This document shows positions 41,714-53,145 of a stretch of DNA of 64,000 nt, in pieces. The DNA lies in assembly GCF_000024425.1 (NCBI RefSeq), contig NC_013946.1, positions 2,790,001 to 2,854,000 of the forward strand, read 5' to 3'. A program made the translations under genes and the position numbers. A model generated the notes under the pieces. That model searched no databases. It had not been told where the DNA came from and worked only from the letters and a program-made list of their open reading frames with translations. Positions within the stretch are counted from its first letter, which is position 1; every line of letters starts with the position of its first letter. Origin of the DNA: Meiothermus ruber DSM 1279 (GTDB lineage: Bacteria > Deinococcota > Deinococci > Deinococcales > Thermaceae).

Positions 41714-42653
41714 AACTCACCCTTGGGTCGAGCAACCCATACAACAAGTCCACCAACAGGTTCATCAGCACGATAAAGGCCGCAATCACCAGCACCACCC
41801 CCTGCACCAACGGGTAGTCGCGGGCGCTGATGGCGGTAAGCGAGAGCGAGCCCAGGCCGGGAATCCCAAAGACCGTCTCCACCACCACCGTGGCGATGAG
41901 CAGGCTGGCGAACTCGAGCCCCAGCACCGTGACCACCGGCAGGGCTGCGTTGCGCAGGGCGTGCTTGTACAGCACCACCCGCTCGGTCAGCCCCTTGGCC
42001 CGGGCGGTGCGGATAAAGTCCTGCGAGAGCACCTCGAGCACGCTCCCCCGCACCAGCCGCACCAGAAACGAGGCGCTGGCCAGCGCCACGGTGAGCACCG
42101 GCAGCACCAGGGCCGCCAGCGCGCGCTCCGGGTTCTCCCAGCCCCCGATAGGAAAACTGGTGGGCAGGGGCAGCCTGAGCCAGACGATGAAGATGTAGAT
42201 GAACATCAGCCCCACCCAGAACGAGGGCAGCACGATGCCCAGCAACGAGGCCACCGAGACCCCCAGGTCGATGGGGCTGCCAGCCTTGCGGGCCGCCAGG
42301 ATGCCCATGGGCACGGCCAGGATGGTCGCCAGCAGCAGCGAAGCTACCACGATGGGCAGGGTGATGCCCAGCCGGGCCACAATCAGCTCCGAGATGGGCT
42401 GCTCATAGCGGATGGACTGGCCCAGGTCGCCCCGCAGCACCCCGCCCAGCCAGCTTATGTAGCGCTCGAGCGGCGGTTTATCCAGGCCTAGCCGGGCCTC
42501 GAGGGCCTCGAGGTCGGCGGGCGTGGCCTCAATCCCCAGAATGGCCTGGGCCGGGTTGCCGGGAATCAGCAGCAACGCCCCAAACACCAGCAGCGTCGCC
42601 AGCCACAGAGTGACGAGGGCCAAGCCAAGGCGACGAAGCGTGTAGGCGAACAT
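41706..42653 (-). CDS. Peptide ABC transporter permease (DppB-like)
   Basis: A 315-residue inner-membrane permease beginning MFAYTLRRLGLALVTLWLATLLVFGALLL, with RLGLDKPPLERYISWLGGVLRGDLGQSI near 54-81, the signature of DppB/OppB. The EAA loop is RTARAKGLTERVVLYKHALRNA near 216-237. It forms the channel with DppC. It follows the binding-protein gene after 75 nt that contain a hairpin. Confidence 0.9.
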   Translation of the reverse strand: MFAYTLRRLGLALVTLWLATLLVFGALLLIPGNPAQAILGIEATPADLEALEARLGLDKPPLERYISWLGGVLRGDLGQSIRYEQPISELIVARLGITLPIVVASLLLATILAVPMGILAARKAGSPIDLGVSVASLLGIVLPSFWVGLMFIYIFIVWLRLPLPTSFPIGGWENPERALAALVLPVLTVALASASFLVRLVRGSVLEVLSQDFIRTARAKGLTERVVLYKHALRNAALPVVTVLGLEFASLLIATVVVETVFGIPGLGSLSLTAISARDYPLVQGVVLVIAAFIVLMNLLVDLLYGLLDPRVSYA

Positions 42654-42665
42654 AGTCAGAGATCA

Positions 42666-42709
42666 AGGGTCGAGGGTCTCGAGCCGAAACGCCCTTGACA
42701 CTCGACCCT
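42666..42709 (-). promoter_or_regulatory. Hairpin between binding-protein and permease genes
   Basis: AGGGTCGAG (42666-42674) pairs with CTCGACCCT (42701-42709). Such hairpins after binding-protein genes often protect that part of the mRNA or reduce read-through, giving more binding protein than permease. Confidence 0.45.
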
Positions 42710-42728
42710 CAAGGCCCACGTTAGCTAG

Positions 42729-44228
42729 CTACTGCCGTACCCACACCTCGGCCACGCTGATGCCCGGTGACAAGAAGCCATCCGGCCAGTTCTGCACACG
42801 GGCCCGGTAGGCGCCCAGGGCGGGCAGGCTCATAGTCCAGACCCCCGCGGCATCCTCAGCCAGCAGGCGCTGGGCTGCTGCCAGGGCCTCGCAGGCCTTG
42901 GTCTGGTTGGGGGCCCGCAGGTACTGGGTGAAGAGCTGCTGGAAGCGCGGGTTGTTATAACGCCAGTAGTAACGGGGGTTGGCGTAGTTGCCAATGTCGT
43001 TGGCCTCCACGTGCCCGATGATGGTCATGGCGTAGTCGGCCTGCGAGAAAACCCGCTGGATCCAGGTGTTGAAGTCAGTGACCTGGATGGTCACTTGCAG
43101 CGGCCCCAGCCTGTTGAGCTGGGCCACCATGGCCTCGCCGATGCGGCGCTCGTAGGGGAACTCGGCGGCCAGGTTGAAGGTAAAGCGCAGGGGGTTCTGG
43201 TTGGTGAAACCGGCCTCGGCCAAGAGACGGCGGGCCTCGTCGGGGTTGTAGGCGTTGAAGTTGCTCAAATCTACGTAGCAGGCCTCACCCGGCGAGCGCA
43301 TGGAGCCGATCTTGGTTCCATAGCCCAGCATGGCCCCCTGGATCAGCTCGTCCTTGTTGGTCGCCAGGGTGATGGCCCGGCGCACCCGCACGTCGTTGAA
43401 GGGGGGGCGGCTGTTGTTGAAACCGGCCACCGCTTCGGCCGTCCCGGAGCCCGAGAACACCTTGAAGTTGCTATCGCGCGAAAGCACCACCGCGTTCTCG
43501 GGCAGCAGGCTGTAGGCGATCACGTCCAGGTCGCCGGCCCGCAGACCGGCCAGTTGGGCATCCCCATCGCCCAGGAAGCGGAAGTTGACCCGATCCAGGT
43601 AGGGCAGGCCCTGCACGTAGTAGTTGGGGTTGCGCTCGAGCCGCACCGCCACCCCCCGCTCCCAGGCCGCAAAGCGGAAGGGGCCGGTGCCAATGGGCTG
43701 CACCCGTTGCTCGGCCAGGGGGCGCTGCCGGGGGCCAATCAGCGACTCGGGGCGCGACAGGATGAAGAGGAAGTCGTTATTGGGCTGGCGCAGGCTAAAC
43801 ACCACCGTGTTGGGGTTGGGGCTGGTGATGTTGGCAATGTCGCGGTACAGGTCGGGGCGCAGGTGGCCCGAGGCCCGGGTATCGGGGTTGCGGGCCCGGT
43901 TGAACTTAGCCAGCACGTCCTGGGCGGTAAAGTCGGAGCCGTCGTGGAACTTCACGCCCTGGCGCAGGGTAAAGGTGTAGGTCAGGCCCGAGTTGGAAAC
44001 CACCCAGCGCGTAGCCAGCGAGGGCACGATCTCACCCTTGGGGTTGCGCTTGACCAGACCCTGCAGCACGTTGTCGTAGACCACGCGGGAGATGTCCGCC
44101 CCGGCCACCTGGGTCGGATCCCAGGCCGCGGGCTCGGTCTGGATGGCGATGGTGAGGCTACCACCGCGCTGCTGGGCCCAGGCCAGCCCAACAAGAGCCA
44201 GGACACCGATGAGCAACCAACGTTTCAT
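42729..44228 (-). CDS. Peptide ABC transporter substrate-binding protein (DppA-like)
   Basis: A 499-residue exported protein with signal peptide (WLLIGVLALVGLAWAQ). GGSLTIAIQTEPAAWDPTQVAG, YTFTLRQGVKFHDGSDFTAQDV near 87-108 and IGTGPFRFAAWERG near 175-188 are hallmarks of family-5 extracellular binding proteins for peptides. AAGGAGG lies 7 nt before the ATG on the minus strand. It is the first gene of the dppABC-SDR unit; the 201 bp upstream separate it from the peptidase gene. Confidence 0.9.
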   Translation of the reverse strand: MKRWLLIGVLALVGLAWAQQRGGSLTIAIQTEPAAWDPTQVAGADISRVVYDNVLQGLVKRNPKGEIVPSLATRWVVSNSGLTYTFTLRQGVKFHDGSDFTAQDVLAKFNRARNPDTRASGHLRPDLYRDIANITSPNPNTVVFSLRQPNNDFLFILSRPESLIGPRQRPLAEQRVQPIGTGPFRFAAWERGVAVRLERNPNYYVQGLPYLDRVNFRFLGDGDAQLAGLRAGDLDVIAYSLLPENAVVLSRDSNFKVFSGSGTAEAVAGFNNSRPPFNDVRVRRAITLATNKDELIQGAMLGYGTKIGSMRSPGEACYVDLSNFNAYNPDEARRLLAEAGFTNQNPLRFTFNLAAEFPYERRIGEAMVAQLNRLGPLQVTIQVTDFNTWIQRVFSQADYAMTIIGHVEANDIGNYANPRYYWRYNNPRFQQLFTQYLRAPNQTKACEALAAAQRLLAEDAAGVWTMSLPALGAYRARVQNWPDGFLSPGISVAEVWVRQ

Positions 44229-44429
44229 CTCGATTCCTCCTTGGATTGTTGTGGGAATGTCGCGATTTATGGCCGCGTCGCGCGGGTGAACCCGGTATCT
44301 CGAGTTTCACCATGCTAGGTCGGGTTTTCTCCACCCTTCCTATCCGAAAAAAGCCTACCCGATACGCTTTTTTCGGCCTCGCTCGCAAAGAGACAATACC
44401 ACAATTTCCCCCCAAGGAAAAAGCCTGCC

Positions 44430-45623
44430 CTACCCGGCCAGCATCAGCACCCCCACGGCGGCATACAGCCGGGCTGCGGCCAGCAGTTCTTCAATCTCTA
44501 TGTACTCGTCGGCCTGATGGGGCATGGTTTTACCGCCCGGCCCCAGGGTTACGATGGGCAGCCCGGCCCAAGCCCGCAAAAAAGTACCGTCGGTGGCCCC
44601 CGGCACCCCCCCATACCGGATGGGCATCTGCAAAAGCTGCAAGCCCTGTTCCACCGCCTGCACCAGCGCAGCATCGCGCGGGGTCTCGGTGGCGGGGCGG
44701 TCTTCGAAGACCTCGAGGCGCGCGCTGACCCCAGCCTCCAGACTCTCTTCCAGGGCCTGCCGAAGCCGGGCCTCGAGAACCCGGTGATCCTGTCCGGGGT
44801 TGGTGCGGATGTCCAGCCCCACCCGCGCCCGATCGGGTATCACGTTGAACTGCCCCTCCCCGGCCCCCGCCTGGAAGACCGTCGGGGTAATCCAGGGCAG
44901 GCCCAGGTACTCGTGCTGGCTTTCCGCCTGCAAGGCCGCCTGCAGCCTGCCCAGCTCGGTTACGAATCTGGAGGCTGCCAGGATGGGGTTGGCCCCGGCA
45001 TAGGGCATGGCCCCGTGGGCCATCTTCCCCTGAAAGTGCACCCAGACCCGCATGGCCCCTTTTTGCCACAGGCAGACCTGGTTTTCCTCCGGCTCGCAGA
45101 TGACAGCCCCGGCGAAGCCCTCGGCATAACCCGCGCGTATAAACGCCTTGATGCCGATCATCAGGCCCTCTTCGTCGCAGGGAATGCACAGCCGCAGGGT
45201 TTTCTGGGGCGGGCCCAGCACCTTTTGCACCGCCACCGCCGCGCAGATGGCCGCAGCCAGCCCGCCTTTCATGTCACAGGCCCCGCGCCCGTAAATTTTG
45301 CCGTCCACAATTCGGGCCTCGTAGGGGGGAATCGTCCATTGATCCAGACTGCCGTGCGTGACCACATCGGTATGGCCTTCCAGAATGAGCCCCCCTTTGC
45401 CCTGCCCCAGGTCGGCGATCAGGTTGGGGCGGCCCGGCGCCACCCTCTGCACGGTGGTCTTGAAACCGCGCTCGCGCAGGTAGGGCTCCAGGAAATCCAC
45501 CACCGGCTGCTCCCCCGGCCCCGGATAGTAGCTTGCAATGCGAACCAGGGCCCGGGTCAGGCGCACCAGTTCGTCGGTGTCTACAGCCTGGGCCGCGCTT
45601 TGGGCCAGTTGCTCCTTATCCAT
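44430..45623 (-). CDS. M20-family metallopeptidase (ArgE/DapE type)
   Basis: A 397-residue zinc amidohydrolase. LILEGHTDVV near residue 78 supplies the His and Asp metal ligands, GRGACDMKGGLAA the bridging Asp, and CDEEGLMIG the catalytic Glu pair; the lid domain and the C-terminal His (TMPHQADEYI) follow. Family members remove acyl groups from amino acids or cut dipeptides. The start is the ATG giving MDKEQLAQ; the frame upstream overlaps the next peptidase gene. Between a second peptidase and a peptide importer, it most likely helps to degrade imported peptides. Confidence 0.85.
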   Translation of the reverse strand: MDKEQLAQSAAQAVDTDELVRLTRALVRIASYYPGPGEQPVVDFLEPYLRERGFKTTVQRVAPGRPNLIADLGQGKGGLILEGHTDVVTHGSLDQWTIPPYEARIVDGKIYGRGACDMKGGLAAAICAAVAVQKVLGPPQKTLRLCIPCDEEGLMIGIKAFIRAGYAEGFAGAVICEPEENQVCLWQKGAMRVWVHFQGKMAHGAMPYAGANPILAASRFVTELGRLQAALQAESQHEYLGLPWITPTVFQAGAGEGQFNVIPDRARVGLDIRTNPGQDHRVLEARLRQALEESLEAGVSARLEVFEDRPATETPRDAALVQAVEQGLQLLQMPIRYGGVPGATDGTFLRAWAGLPIVTLGPGGKTMPHQADEYIEIEELLAAARLYAAVGVLMLAG

Positions 45624-45651
45624 ATTCAGCCCACCCTCATGGTTGGGGTCT

Positions 45652-46662
45652 TCAGCGATCGTATAAGTCCCGGTAGGCAACCAGCCCGCCCACCGAGTAA
45701 GCATGCAGCACCCCATGCACCAGGGCCCGGGCGAACACATCGGCGGCCACCGCGCCAATCCGGCTGAGTTCAGCGGGGCCGTTAATCTCTACCTCGCCGG
45801 TGGCTAGGCAGAAGATGACATCGCCGTCGAACATGGTGTGGGCCGGGAAAACCGCTCGAGCGATGCCGTCGTGGGCCATCTGGGCTACCTTCTGGGCCTG
45901 GGCTTTGCTCAGCCTGGCGTTGGTGGCTACGCAGCCGATTACCGTGTTGCTACGCACAAAGGCGTCGGCGAAGACCTCGGTGTAGTCCGGGGCTGACAAT
46001 TGCCGGGGAGGGTGCTTGAGCTTGAACTCGCCCTCCTGCTCCAGGAAACGCGCGTAAAGCTCGCCGGTTACCGGGTCGTGGGCCCGCCCGTGGGCGTTGG
46101 CCGCCACAATGGCCCCCACCAACAGCCCGCCGGGCAGCTCGAGGCTGGCGGTGCCCACCCCCCCTTTCAGCCCCCCGTTGCGGGCGCCCGTGCCCACCCC
46201 CACCACCCCTTGCTCCACCGGCCCGCCCTTCAGGTTCTGGGCCGCCCAGTAGCCGTACTGGGCATTGGGGCGCACCGTGGCGCTGCCCACCAGCAAATCG
46301 AAAATCACCGCCGCCGGCACGATGGGCACCACGGTCTGGGTGGTGGCGTTACCCACCGGGTAGCCCTGGCCGCGCTCCTCGAGCCAGCGCATTACCCCTG
46401 AAGCGGCCTCGAGGCCATAGGCACTCCCCCCCGAGAGCACAACGGCCTGCACCCGCTCGACCAGGTTAACCGGGTTAAGCAGATCGGTTTCACGCGTGCC
46501 CGGTGCGCTACCGCGCACATCCACCCCTGCCACCGCGCCGTTTTCAGGATAGATAACCGTAACCCCTGTGAGGTGCTCGAGGTCGGTGTAGTGGCCTACC
46601 TGGATACCTGGCACATCGGTAATGGCGTTAAGAGGGCCCGGCTTCATGGACGGACTCAGCAT
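45652..46662 (-). CDS. P1-family (DmpA-like) aminopeptidase
   Basis: A 336-residue member of the self-processing N-terminal-nucleophile aminopeptidases. ITDVPGIQVGHYTDLEHLTGVTVIYP near residue 14, VVLSGGSAYGLEAASGVM near 74-91 and SNTVIGCVATNARLSKAQAQKVAQMAHDGIARAV near 238-271 are the conserved blocks; the segment around NTVIG is where the precursor is usually cut to expose the nucleophile, though the exact residue (Thr or Ser) should be checked. The M20 peptidase gene follows after 28 nt. Confidence 0.85.
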   Translation of the reverse strand: MLSPSMKPGPLNAITDVPGIQVGHYTDLEHLTGVTVIYPENGAVAGVDVRGSAPGTRETDLLNPVNLVERVQAVVLSGGSAYGLEAASGVMRWLEERGQGYPVGNATTQTVVPIVPAAVIFDLLVGSATVRPNAQYGYWAAQNLKGGPVEQGVVGVGTGARNGGLKGGVGTASLELPGGLLVGAIVAANAHGRAHDPVTGELYARFLEQEGEFKLKHPPRQLSAPDYTEVFADAFVRSNTVIGCVATNARLSKAQAQKVAQMAHDGIARAVFPAHTMFDGDVIFCLATGEVEINGPAELSRIGAVAADVFARALVHGVLHAYSVGGLVAYRDLYDR

Positions 46663-46681
46663 AGCAAAAAGCCCGCCAAGG

Positions 46682-46894
46682 CTATTGCAGCTCTACTTCC
46701 AGCTCACCCCCCGCCGCCACAAAGCCCACCCGCTTATGGCTCCCGTCGCACAAAGGTTTGTCTTCCGAGTGGCCGCAGCGGCATAAAGCCAGCTTGGCCC
46801 GCTCGAGCACCCGCTCCTCCCCACCCAGCCGGTACCGGCTGCCCTCGGGCAGGTCAATCACCAGCGGCCCGTTCTCGCGCAAGCGAATCCGCAT
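46682..46894 (-). CDS. CDGSH iron-sulfur domain protein
   Basis: A 70-residue protein. The 2Fe-2S motif is complete: Cys38, Cys40, Cys49 and His53 in LCRCGHSEDKPLCDGSHK, the 3-Cys-1-His set of the mitoNEET family. The rest is a short beta scaffold (LVIDLPEGSRYRLGG). Such small proteins carry a redox-active cluster; a homologue is known in Thermus thermophilus. It is 19 nt upstream of the peptidase gene and transcribed the same way. Confidence 0.93.
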   Translation of the reverse strand: MRIRLRENGPLVIDLPEGSRYRLGGEERVLERAKLALCRCGHSEDKPLCDGSHKRVGFVAAGGELEVELQ

Positions 46895-47017
46895 GTGCCC
46901 AGTTTAGGGCAGCCAAGGATCAGGGTGCTTGACCCTACACCCAGACCGGCAAGCGGCAGAAACTGACCTCGAGAGCTCGTGAAATATCTCAAAGCTACCG
47001 TTAGAGTAAAGGGGATT

Positions 47018-48868
47018 ATGTCAAACCTCGAGTTCCCTCCTTACATCAAGAGTGAACGGGTCAAGCACTGGATCGCCGAAGCAGTCGCGCTATGCAAACC
47101 CGATGCGGTGCACTTCTGCGACGGCTCGGAAGAGGAGTACAACGCCCTGTGCGATCAGCTCGTGGAGGCCGGCACCTTCATCCGCCTCAACCCCAAGCTG
47201 CGCCCCAACAGCTTCCTGGCCCGCTCCGACCCCAGCGACGTCGCCCGGGTAGAAGACCGCACCTTCATCTGCTCCATCAACAAAGAAGACGCCGGCCCCA
47301 CCAACAACTGGGTCAACCCCAAAGAAATGCACGCCACCCTGCAGAGCCTCTTCGACGGCTGCATGCGGGGGCGCACCATGTACGTGGTGCCCTTTAGCAT
47401 GGGGCCGCTGGGCTCCCCCATCAGCTACATCGGCATCGAGATCACCGACTCGGCCTATGTGGTGGTCAATATGCGCATCATGACCCGCATGGGCAAGGCC
47501 GTCTACGACGTGCTGGGTGAGGATGGCGATTTCGTGCCCTGCATGCACAGCGTGGGCATGCCCCTGGAACCCGGACAGAAAGACGTGCCATGGCCCTGCA
47601 ACCCCACCACCAAGTACATCGTGCACTTCCCCGAAGAGCGCAGCATCTGGAGCTACGGCTCGGGCTACGGCGGCAACGCCCTGCTGGGCAAAAAGTGCCT
47701 GGCCTTGCGGATTGCCAGTGTTATCGGGCGCGACGAGGGCTGGCTGGCCGAGCACATGCTGATTCTGGGGGTCGAAGACCCTAAAGGCCAGAAAACCTAC
47801 GTAGCCGCCGCGTTCCCCAGCGCTTGCGGCAAGACCAACTTTGCCATGCTGATCCCGCCCAAGCCCTTCCAGGAAGAAGGCTGGAAAGTCACCACGGTGG
47901 GCGACGACATCGCCTGGATCAAGCCCGGCCCCGATGGGCGGCTCTATGCCATCAACCCCGAAGCCGGCTACTTTGGGGTGGCTCCGGGTACGTCCTATAG
48001 CACCAACCCCAACGCCATGGAAACCATCAAGGCCAACACCATCTTCACCAACGTGGCCCTCACCCCCGAGGGCGATGTCTGGTGGGAAGGCATGGACGGC
48101 CCACCGCCGGCCAGGGCCATCGACTGGCAGGGCAACGAGTGGACACCCGACTGTGGACGCAAAGCCGCCCACCCCAACGCCCGCTTTACCGCCCCGGCCA
48201 GCCAGAACCCCGCCATCGACCCCGAGTGGGAAAACCCCAAGGGTGTGCCCATCAAGGCCTTCATCTTTGGTGGGCGCCGGGCCACAGTAGTGCCGCTGGT
48301 TTACCAGAGCTTCAACTGGAGCTTTGGGGTGTATCTGGGCGCTACCATGGGCTCGGAGATGACCGCTGCGGCCTTCGGGCAGATCGGCGAGGTGCGCCGC
48401 GACCCCTTCGCCATGCTGCCCTTCATCGGCTATCACATGGCCAGCTACTTCAATCACTGGCTGGACATGGGCCGCCGGGTGGTAGACCCGCCCCGCATCT
48501 TCAGCGTGAACTGGTTCCGCAAGGACAAAGATGGCAACTACCTGTGGCCCGGCTACGGCGAAAATATGCGGGTGCTGAAGTGGATTGTGGATCGGGCCAA
48601 CGGGCGCGGGCGCGGCACCGAATCGCCCCTGGGCTATGTGCCCCACTACGAAGACCTGGACTGGCGCGGCCTGAACTTCAGCAAGGAGCAATTCCAGGAG
48701 CTCATGGCCATCGACCGTGAGCTGTGGCTCAAGGAGATCCTCTCGCACGAGGAGCTTTTCATCAAGCTCTACGAGCGGATGCCCAAGGAGTTCCTGGCCA
48801 TGCGCGAGCTGCTGATTTCCAACCTCTGGCGCTCCCCCGAACACTGGGACGTGGGCAGCTCGGAATAA
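47018..48868 (+). CDS. pckG: Phosphoenolpyruvate carboxykinase (GTP)
   Basis: A gluconeogenic enzyme that converts oxaloacetate and GTP to phosphoenolpyruvate, CO2 and GDP; about 616 residues, the usual length of the GTP type. The kinase P-loop [13 protein letters not shown] (starting near residue 268), [29 protein letters not shown] and [19 protein letters not shown] are diagnostic. The ATG at 47018 is preferred; a GTG 39 nt upstream is in frame. A TAGAGT box lies shortly before the start, with AAAGGGG between. It ends at a strong terminator. Confidence 0.95.
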   Translation: MSNLEFPPYIKSERVKHWIAEAVALCKPDAVHFCDGSEEEYNALCDQLVEAGTFIRLNPKLRPNSFLARSDPSDVARVEDRTFICSINKEDAGPTNNWVNPKEMHATLQSLFDGCMRGRTMYVVPFSMGPLGSPISYIGIEITDSAYVVVNMRIMTRMGKAVYDVLGEDGDFVPCMHSVGMPLEPGQKDVPWPCNPTTKYIVHFPEERSIWSYGSGYGGNALLGKKCLALRIASVIGRDEGWLAEHMLILGVEDPKGQKTYVAAAFPSACGKTNFAMLIPPKPFQEEGWKVTTVGDDIAWIKPGPDGRLYAINPEAGYFGVAPGTSYSTNPNAMETIKANTIFTNVALTPEGDVWWEGMDGPPPARAIDWQGNEWTPDCGRKAAHPNARFTAPASQNPAIDPEWENPKGVPIKAFIFGGRRATVVPLVYQSFNWSFGVYLGATMGSEMTAAAFGQIGEVRRDPFAMLPFIGYHMASYFNHWLDMGRRVVDPPRIFSVNWFRKDKDGNYLWPGYGENMRVLKWIVDRANGRGRGTESPLGYVPHYEDLDWRGLNFSKEQFQELMAIDRELWLKEILSHEELFIKLYERMPKEFLAMRELLISNLWRSPEHWDVGSSE

Positions 48869-48887
48869 CACCTCCCCTTTCTGACCT

Positions 48888-48913
48888 CCCCTGCCCCCAG
48901 GGGGGGGTTTTTT
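48888..48913 (+). terminator. Terminator of pckG
   Basis: CCCCTG pairs with CAGGGG around CCCC and is followed by four G and six T. The T run ends 8 nt before the -10 box of the next gene. Confidence 0.8.
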
Positions 48914-48920
48914 AAGGCGC

Positions 48921-48926
48921 TATATT
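48921..48926 (+). promoter_or_regulatory. -10 box of thioesterase gene (leaderless)
   Basis: TATATT is 7 nt before ATG 48934. No -35 box of good quality is seen because the terminator of pckG lies there. Confidence 0.5.
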
Positions 48927-48933
48927 GATGAGG

Positions 48934-49344
48934 ATGCAGCGCGCCGATTTTGGCTTCTTCCACCGCCTGCGGGTTCGCTGGGCCGAGACCGACCCGCAGG
49001 GTATCGTTTTCAACGGGCACTACCTGACCTATTTTGATGTGGCCATCACCGAGTACTGGCGGGCCCTCGGCATCCCCTACCCCAGCACGGTGGAGCGCTT
49101 TGGGCTGGATTTATTCGTGGTCAAGGCCACCGTGGAGTACCACGCCCCTGCCCACTACGATGACGAGCTGGATATCGGGGTGCGGGTCGGGCGCATCGGC
49201 AACAGCAGCATGCAGTTTGTGCTGGGTATCTTCCGGGAGGAGGCCCACCTGATTAGCGGGGAGGTCATCTATGTGGCGGCCCACCCCCAGACGCGCCAGC
49301 CCCAGACCGTGCCACAGGCCATGCGCCAACTGCTGGGGCACTGA
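48934..49344 (+). CDS. Acyl-CoA thioesterase, YbgC/4-hydroxybenzoyl-CoA type
   Basis: A 136-residue hotdog-fold thioesterase from the preferred ATG; two ATG codons further upstream would place the start against or inside the -10 box. RVRWAETDPQGIVFNGHYLTYFDVAITEYW near residues 13-42 holds the catalytic Asp (ETDPQG) and the Tyr/His of the family. These enzymes release free acids from acyl-CoA; the physiological substrate is not evident. It converges on pgi. Confidence 0.85.
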   Translation: MQRADFGFFHRLRVRWAETDPQGIVFNGHYLTYFDVAITEYWRALGIPYPSTVERFGLDLFVVKATVEYHAPAHYDDELDIGVRVGRIGNSSMQFVLGIFREEAHLISGEVIYVAAHPQTRQPQTVPQAMRQLLGH

Positions 49345-49359
49345 GCTGGTTGGGTGCGG

Positions 49360-50697
49360 TTATTCCACTCCTTCGGCGCGCAACTCCTGGGCCAGCGACT
49401 CCCAGCCCCGGCGCCCCATCAGGGCGTAGGTGTACTCCTTGCCCAGTTCCACCCCCGGCTGGTCGAAGGCGTTGATGTTCCACAGCTCGCCCAGGAAGGC
49501 AGTCTGCCACATCAGGTGTTGTAACAGCCAGCCCAGGTGGTAGGCATCGAGTTGTTCCAGGGTGAGGGTGTAGTTGGGCTGGCCGGCCTTGGCCAGGGCG
49601 TGGGCGGTGGCTTTGGCCTCAGCATCCAGCAGCTTGAAGAAGCTCTTGCCAAAAAGGTAGTCGAGGGCCTCGAGCCCCCGCACCGCCGGAATTTCCAGAT
49701 CCTCGCTGGGGTTCAGCAGGCGCACAAAATTGATGAGCTTGTCGTGCGGCCCCTCCCGGAAAAGCTGCACCTGGGCGTGCTGGTCAGTGGTGCCGATGGC
49801 TCGAACCGCGGTGGTGCCGGTGCGCACTTCCTGGCCGGCCCGATCGCGCATCTTGCCCAGCGACTCGTCGTGCAGTTGCACAAACCAGTCCGGCAGGTAG
49901 CGCAGGCGGGTGGAGTAGGGCATAAACACCACGATGTTCTGGCCTTTCTGGCTAAACAGGTGGTGCAGCAGCGCGGTCTGGGCCGGCAGGTTGTGCTCGA
50001 GGGCGGCCCGGGCCTGTTCGTTGGCCTTGCGGGCCCCGGCCAGCAGGTTTTCCAGGTCGACCTCAGCAAACGCCAGCGGCAGGGTGCCCACCGGGCAGGT
50101 CACGCTAAAACGTCCCCCCACCGCGCGCGGCACCTCGAAGGCGGGAAGGCCCTCGGCCTGGGCGTAGGGGCGCAGGACGCCTTTGGCAGGATCGGTGGTA
50201 ACCACGACATGCCGCTTCCAATCCGGCCCGAGGCGATCCTCCAGCCACCGGCGGAAGGCCAGAAAGGCCGCCATGGTCTCGGCGGTGGAGCCCGACTTGG
50301 AGATAACGTTGACCAGGGTTTTATGGGGCTCGAGCTTCCGCAGCAGCTCGAGGATGGGTTCAGGTTCGACATTGTCCACAAAATGCAGCCGCACCGGGCC
50401 TTTACCCAGGGCCGCGGCCACCGCCTGGGCCCCCAGGGCCGAGCCCCCAATGCCCAGCACCACCAGATCCTCGACCCAAGCCTGGGCCTCGCGGAAGCGC
50501 AGTACCCGTCGCAGGGTCTCGGTGTCCTCGGGTACGTCAATCCAACCCAGGAACTCGGCAGGATCCGACTTACGCTGCCAGAGCGCATCGCGGGCCGCTT
50601 CCAAGCGCTGGGCATGAGCCGCCAGGGCCGAAGGCCAGTCGATGCCCTTTGGGCCAATGCGTTCGGAGAGTACGTTTGCCAGGTCTAGCCGCAGCAT
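49360..50697 (-). CDS. pgi: Glucose-6-phosphate isomerase
   Basis: A 445-residue glycolytic enzyme interconverting glucose-6-phosphate and fructose-6-phosphate. VLGIGGSALGAQA near 81-93 and VNVISKSGSTAETMAAF near 127-143 form the phosphate site, and the C-terminal segment QLDAYHLGWLLQHLMWQTAFLGELWNINAFDQPGVELGK contains the signature with catalytic Glu and Lys. The length is that of the shorter bacterial PGI type. TACACT lies 6 nt before the ATG on the minus strand, so the mRNA is probably leaderless. Confidence 0.94.
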   Translation of the reverse strand: MLRLDLANVLSERIGPKGIDWPSALAAHAQRLEAARDALWQRKSDPAEFLGWIDVPEDTETLRRVLRFREAQAWVEDLVVLGIGGSALGAQAVAAALGKGPVRLHFVDNVEPEPILELLRKLEPHKTLVNVISKSGSTAETMAAFLAFRRWLEDRLGPDWKRHVVVTTDPAKGVLRPYAQAEGLPAFEVPRAVGGRFSVTCPVGTLPLAFAEVDLENLLAGARKANEQARAALEHNLPAQTALLHHLFSQKGQNIVVFMPYSTRLRYLPDWFVQLHDESLGKMRDRAGQEVRTGTTAVRAIGTTDQHAQVQLFREGPHDKLINFVRLLNPSEDLEIPAVRGLEALDYLFGKSFFKLLDAEAKATAHALAKAGQPNYTLTLEQLDAYHLGWLLQHLMWQTAFLGELWNINAFDQPGVELGKEYTYALMGRRGWESLAQELRAEGVE

Positions 50698-50703
50698 GCG
50701 ACC

Positions 50704-50709
50704 AGTGTA
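50704..50709 (-). promoter_or_regulatory. -10 box of pgi (leaderless)
   Basis: TACACT on the minus strand, followed after 6 nt by the ATG of pgi. No clear -35. Confidence 0.45.
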
Positions 50710-50794
50710 TCCTGTTCTTCAGGAATTTGTCGCAAAACCCATAACGCCCTATCCGTCGAGCCTCCCTGGCAGCACCCAGCTCGGTCGGATGAAA

Positions 50795-50823
50795 TTGGCT
50801 AGTTGTTTGCAAGGTGCTAGACT
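50795..50823 (+). promoter_or_regulatory. Promoter of the relA/spoT-like gene
   Basis: TTGGCT (50795-50800) and TAGACT (50818-50823) are 17 nt apart. The transcript would have a leader of about 50 nt, unlike most neighbours; no good Shine-Dalgarno sequence was seen in it. Confidence 0.55.
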
Positions 50824-50881
50824 GAGAGGCATGTCCATCTAAGGGCTGACCTGCGCAGACCCGGAACCTTGAAACCTCGAT

Positions 50882-53134
<2,253 letters not shown>

Positions 53135-53145
53135 CCGCCTGCAAG

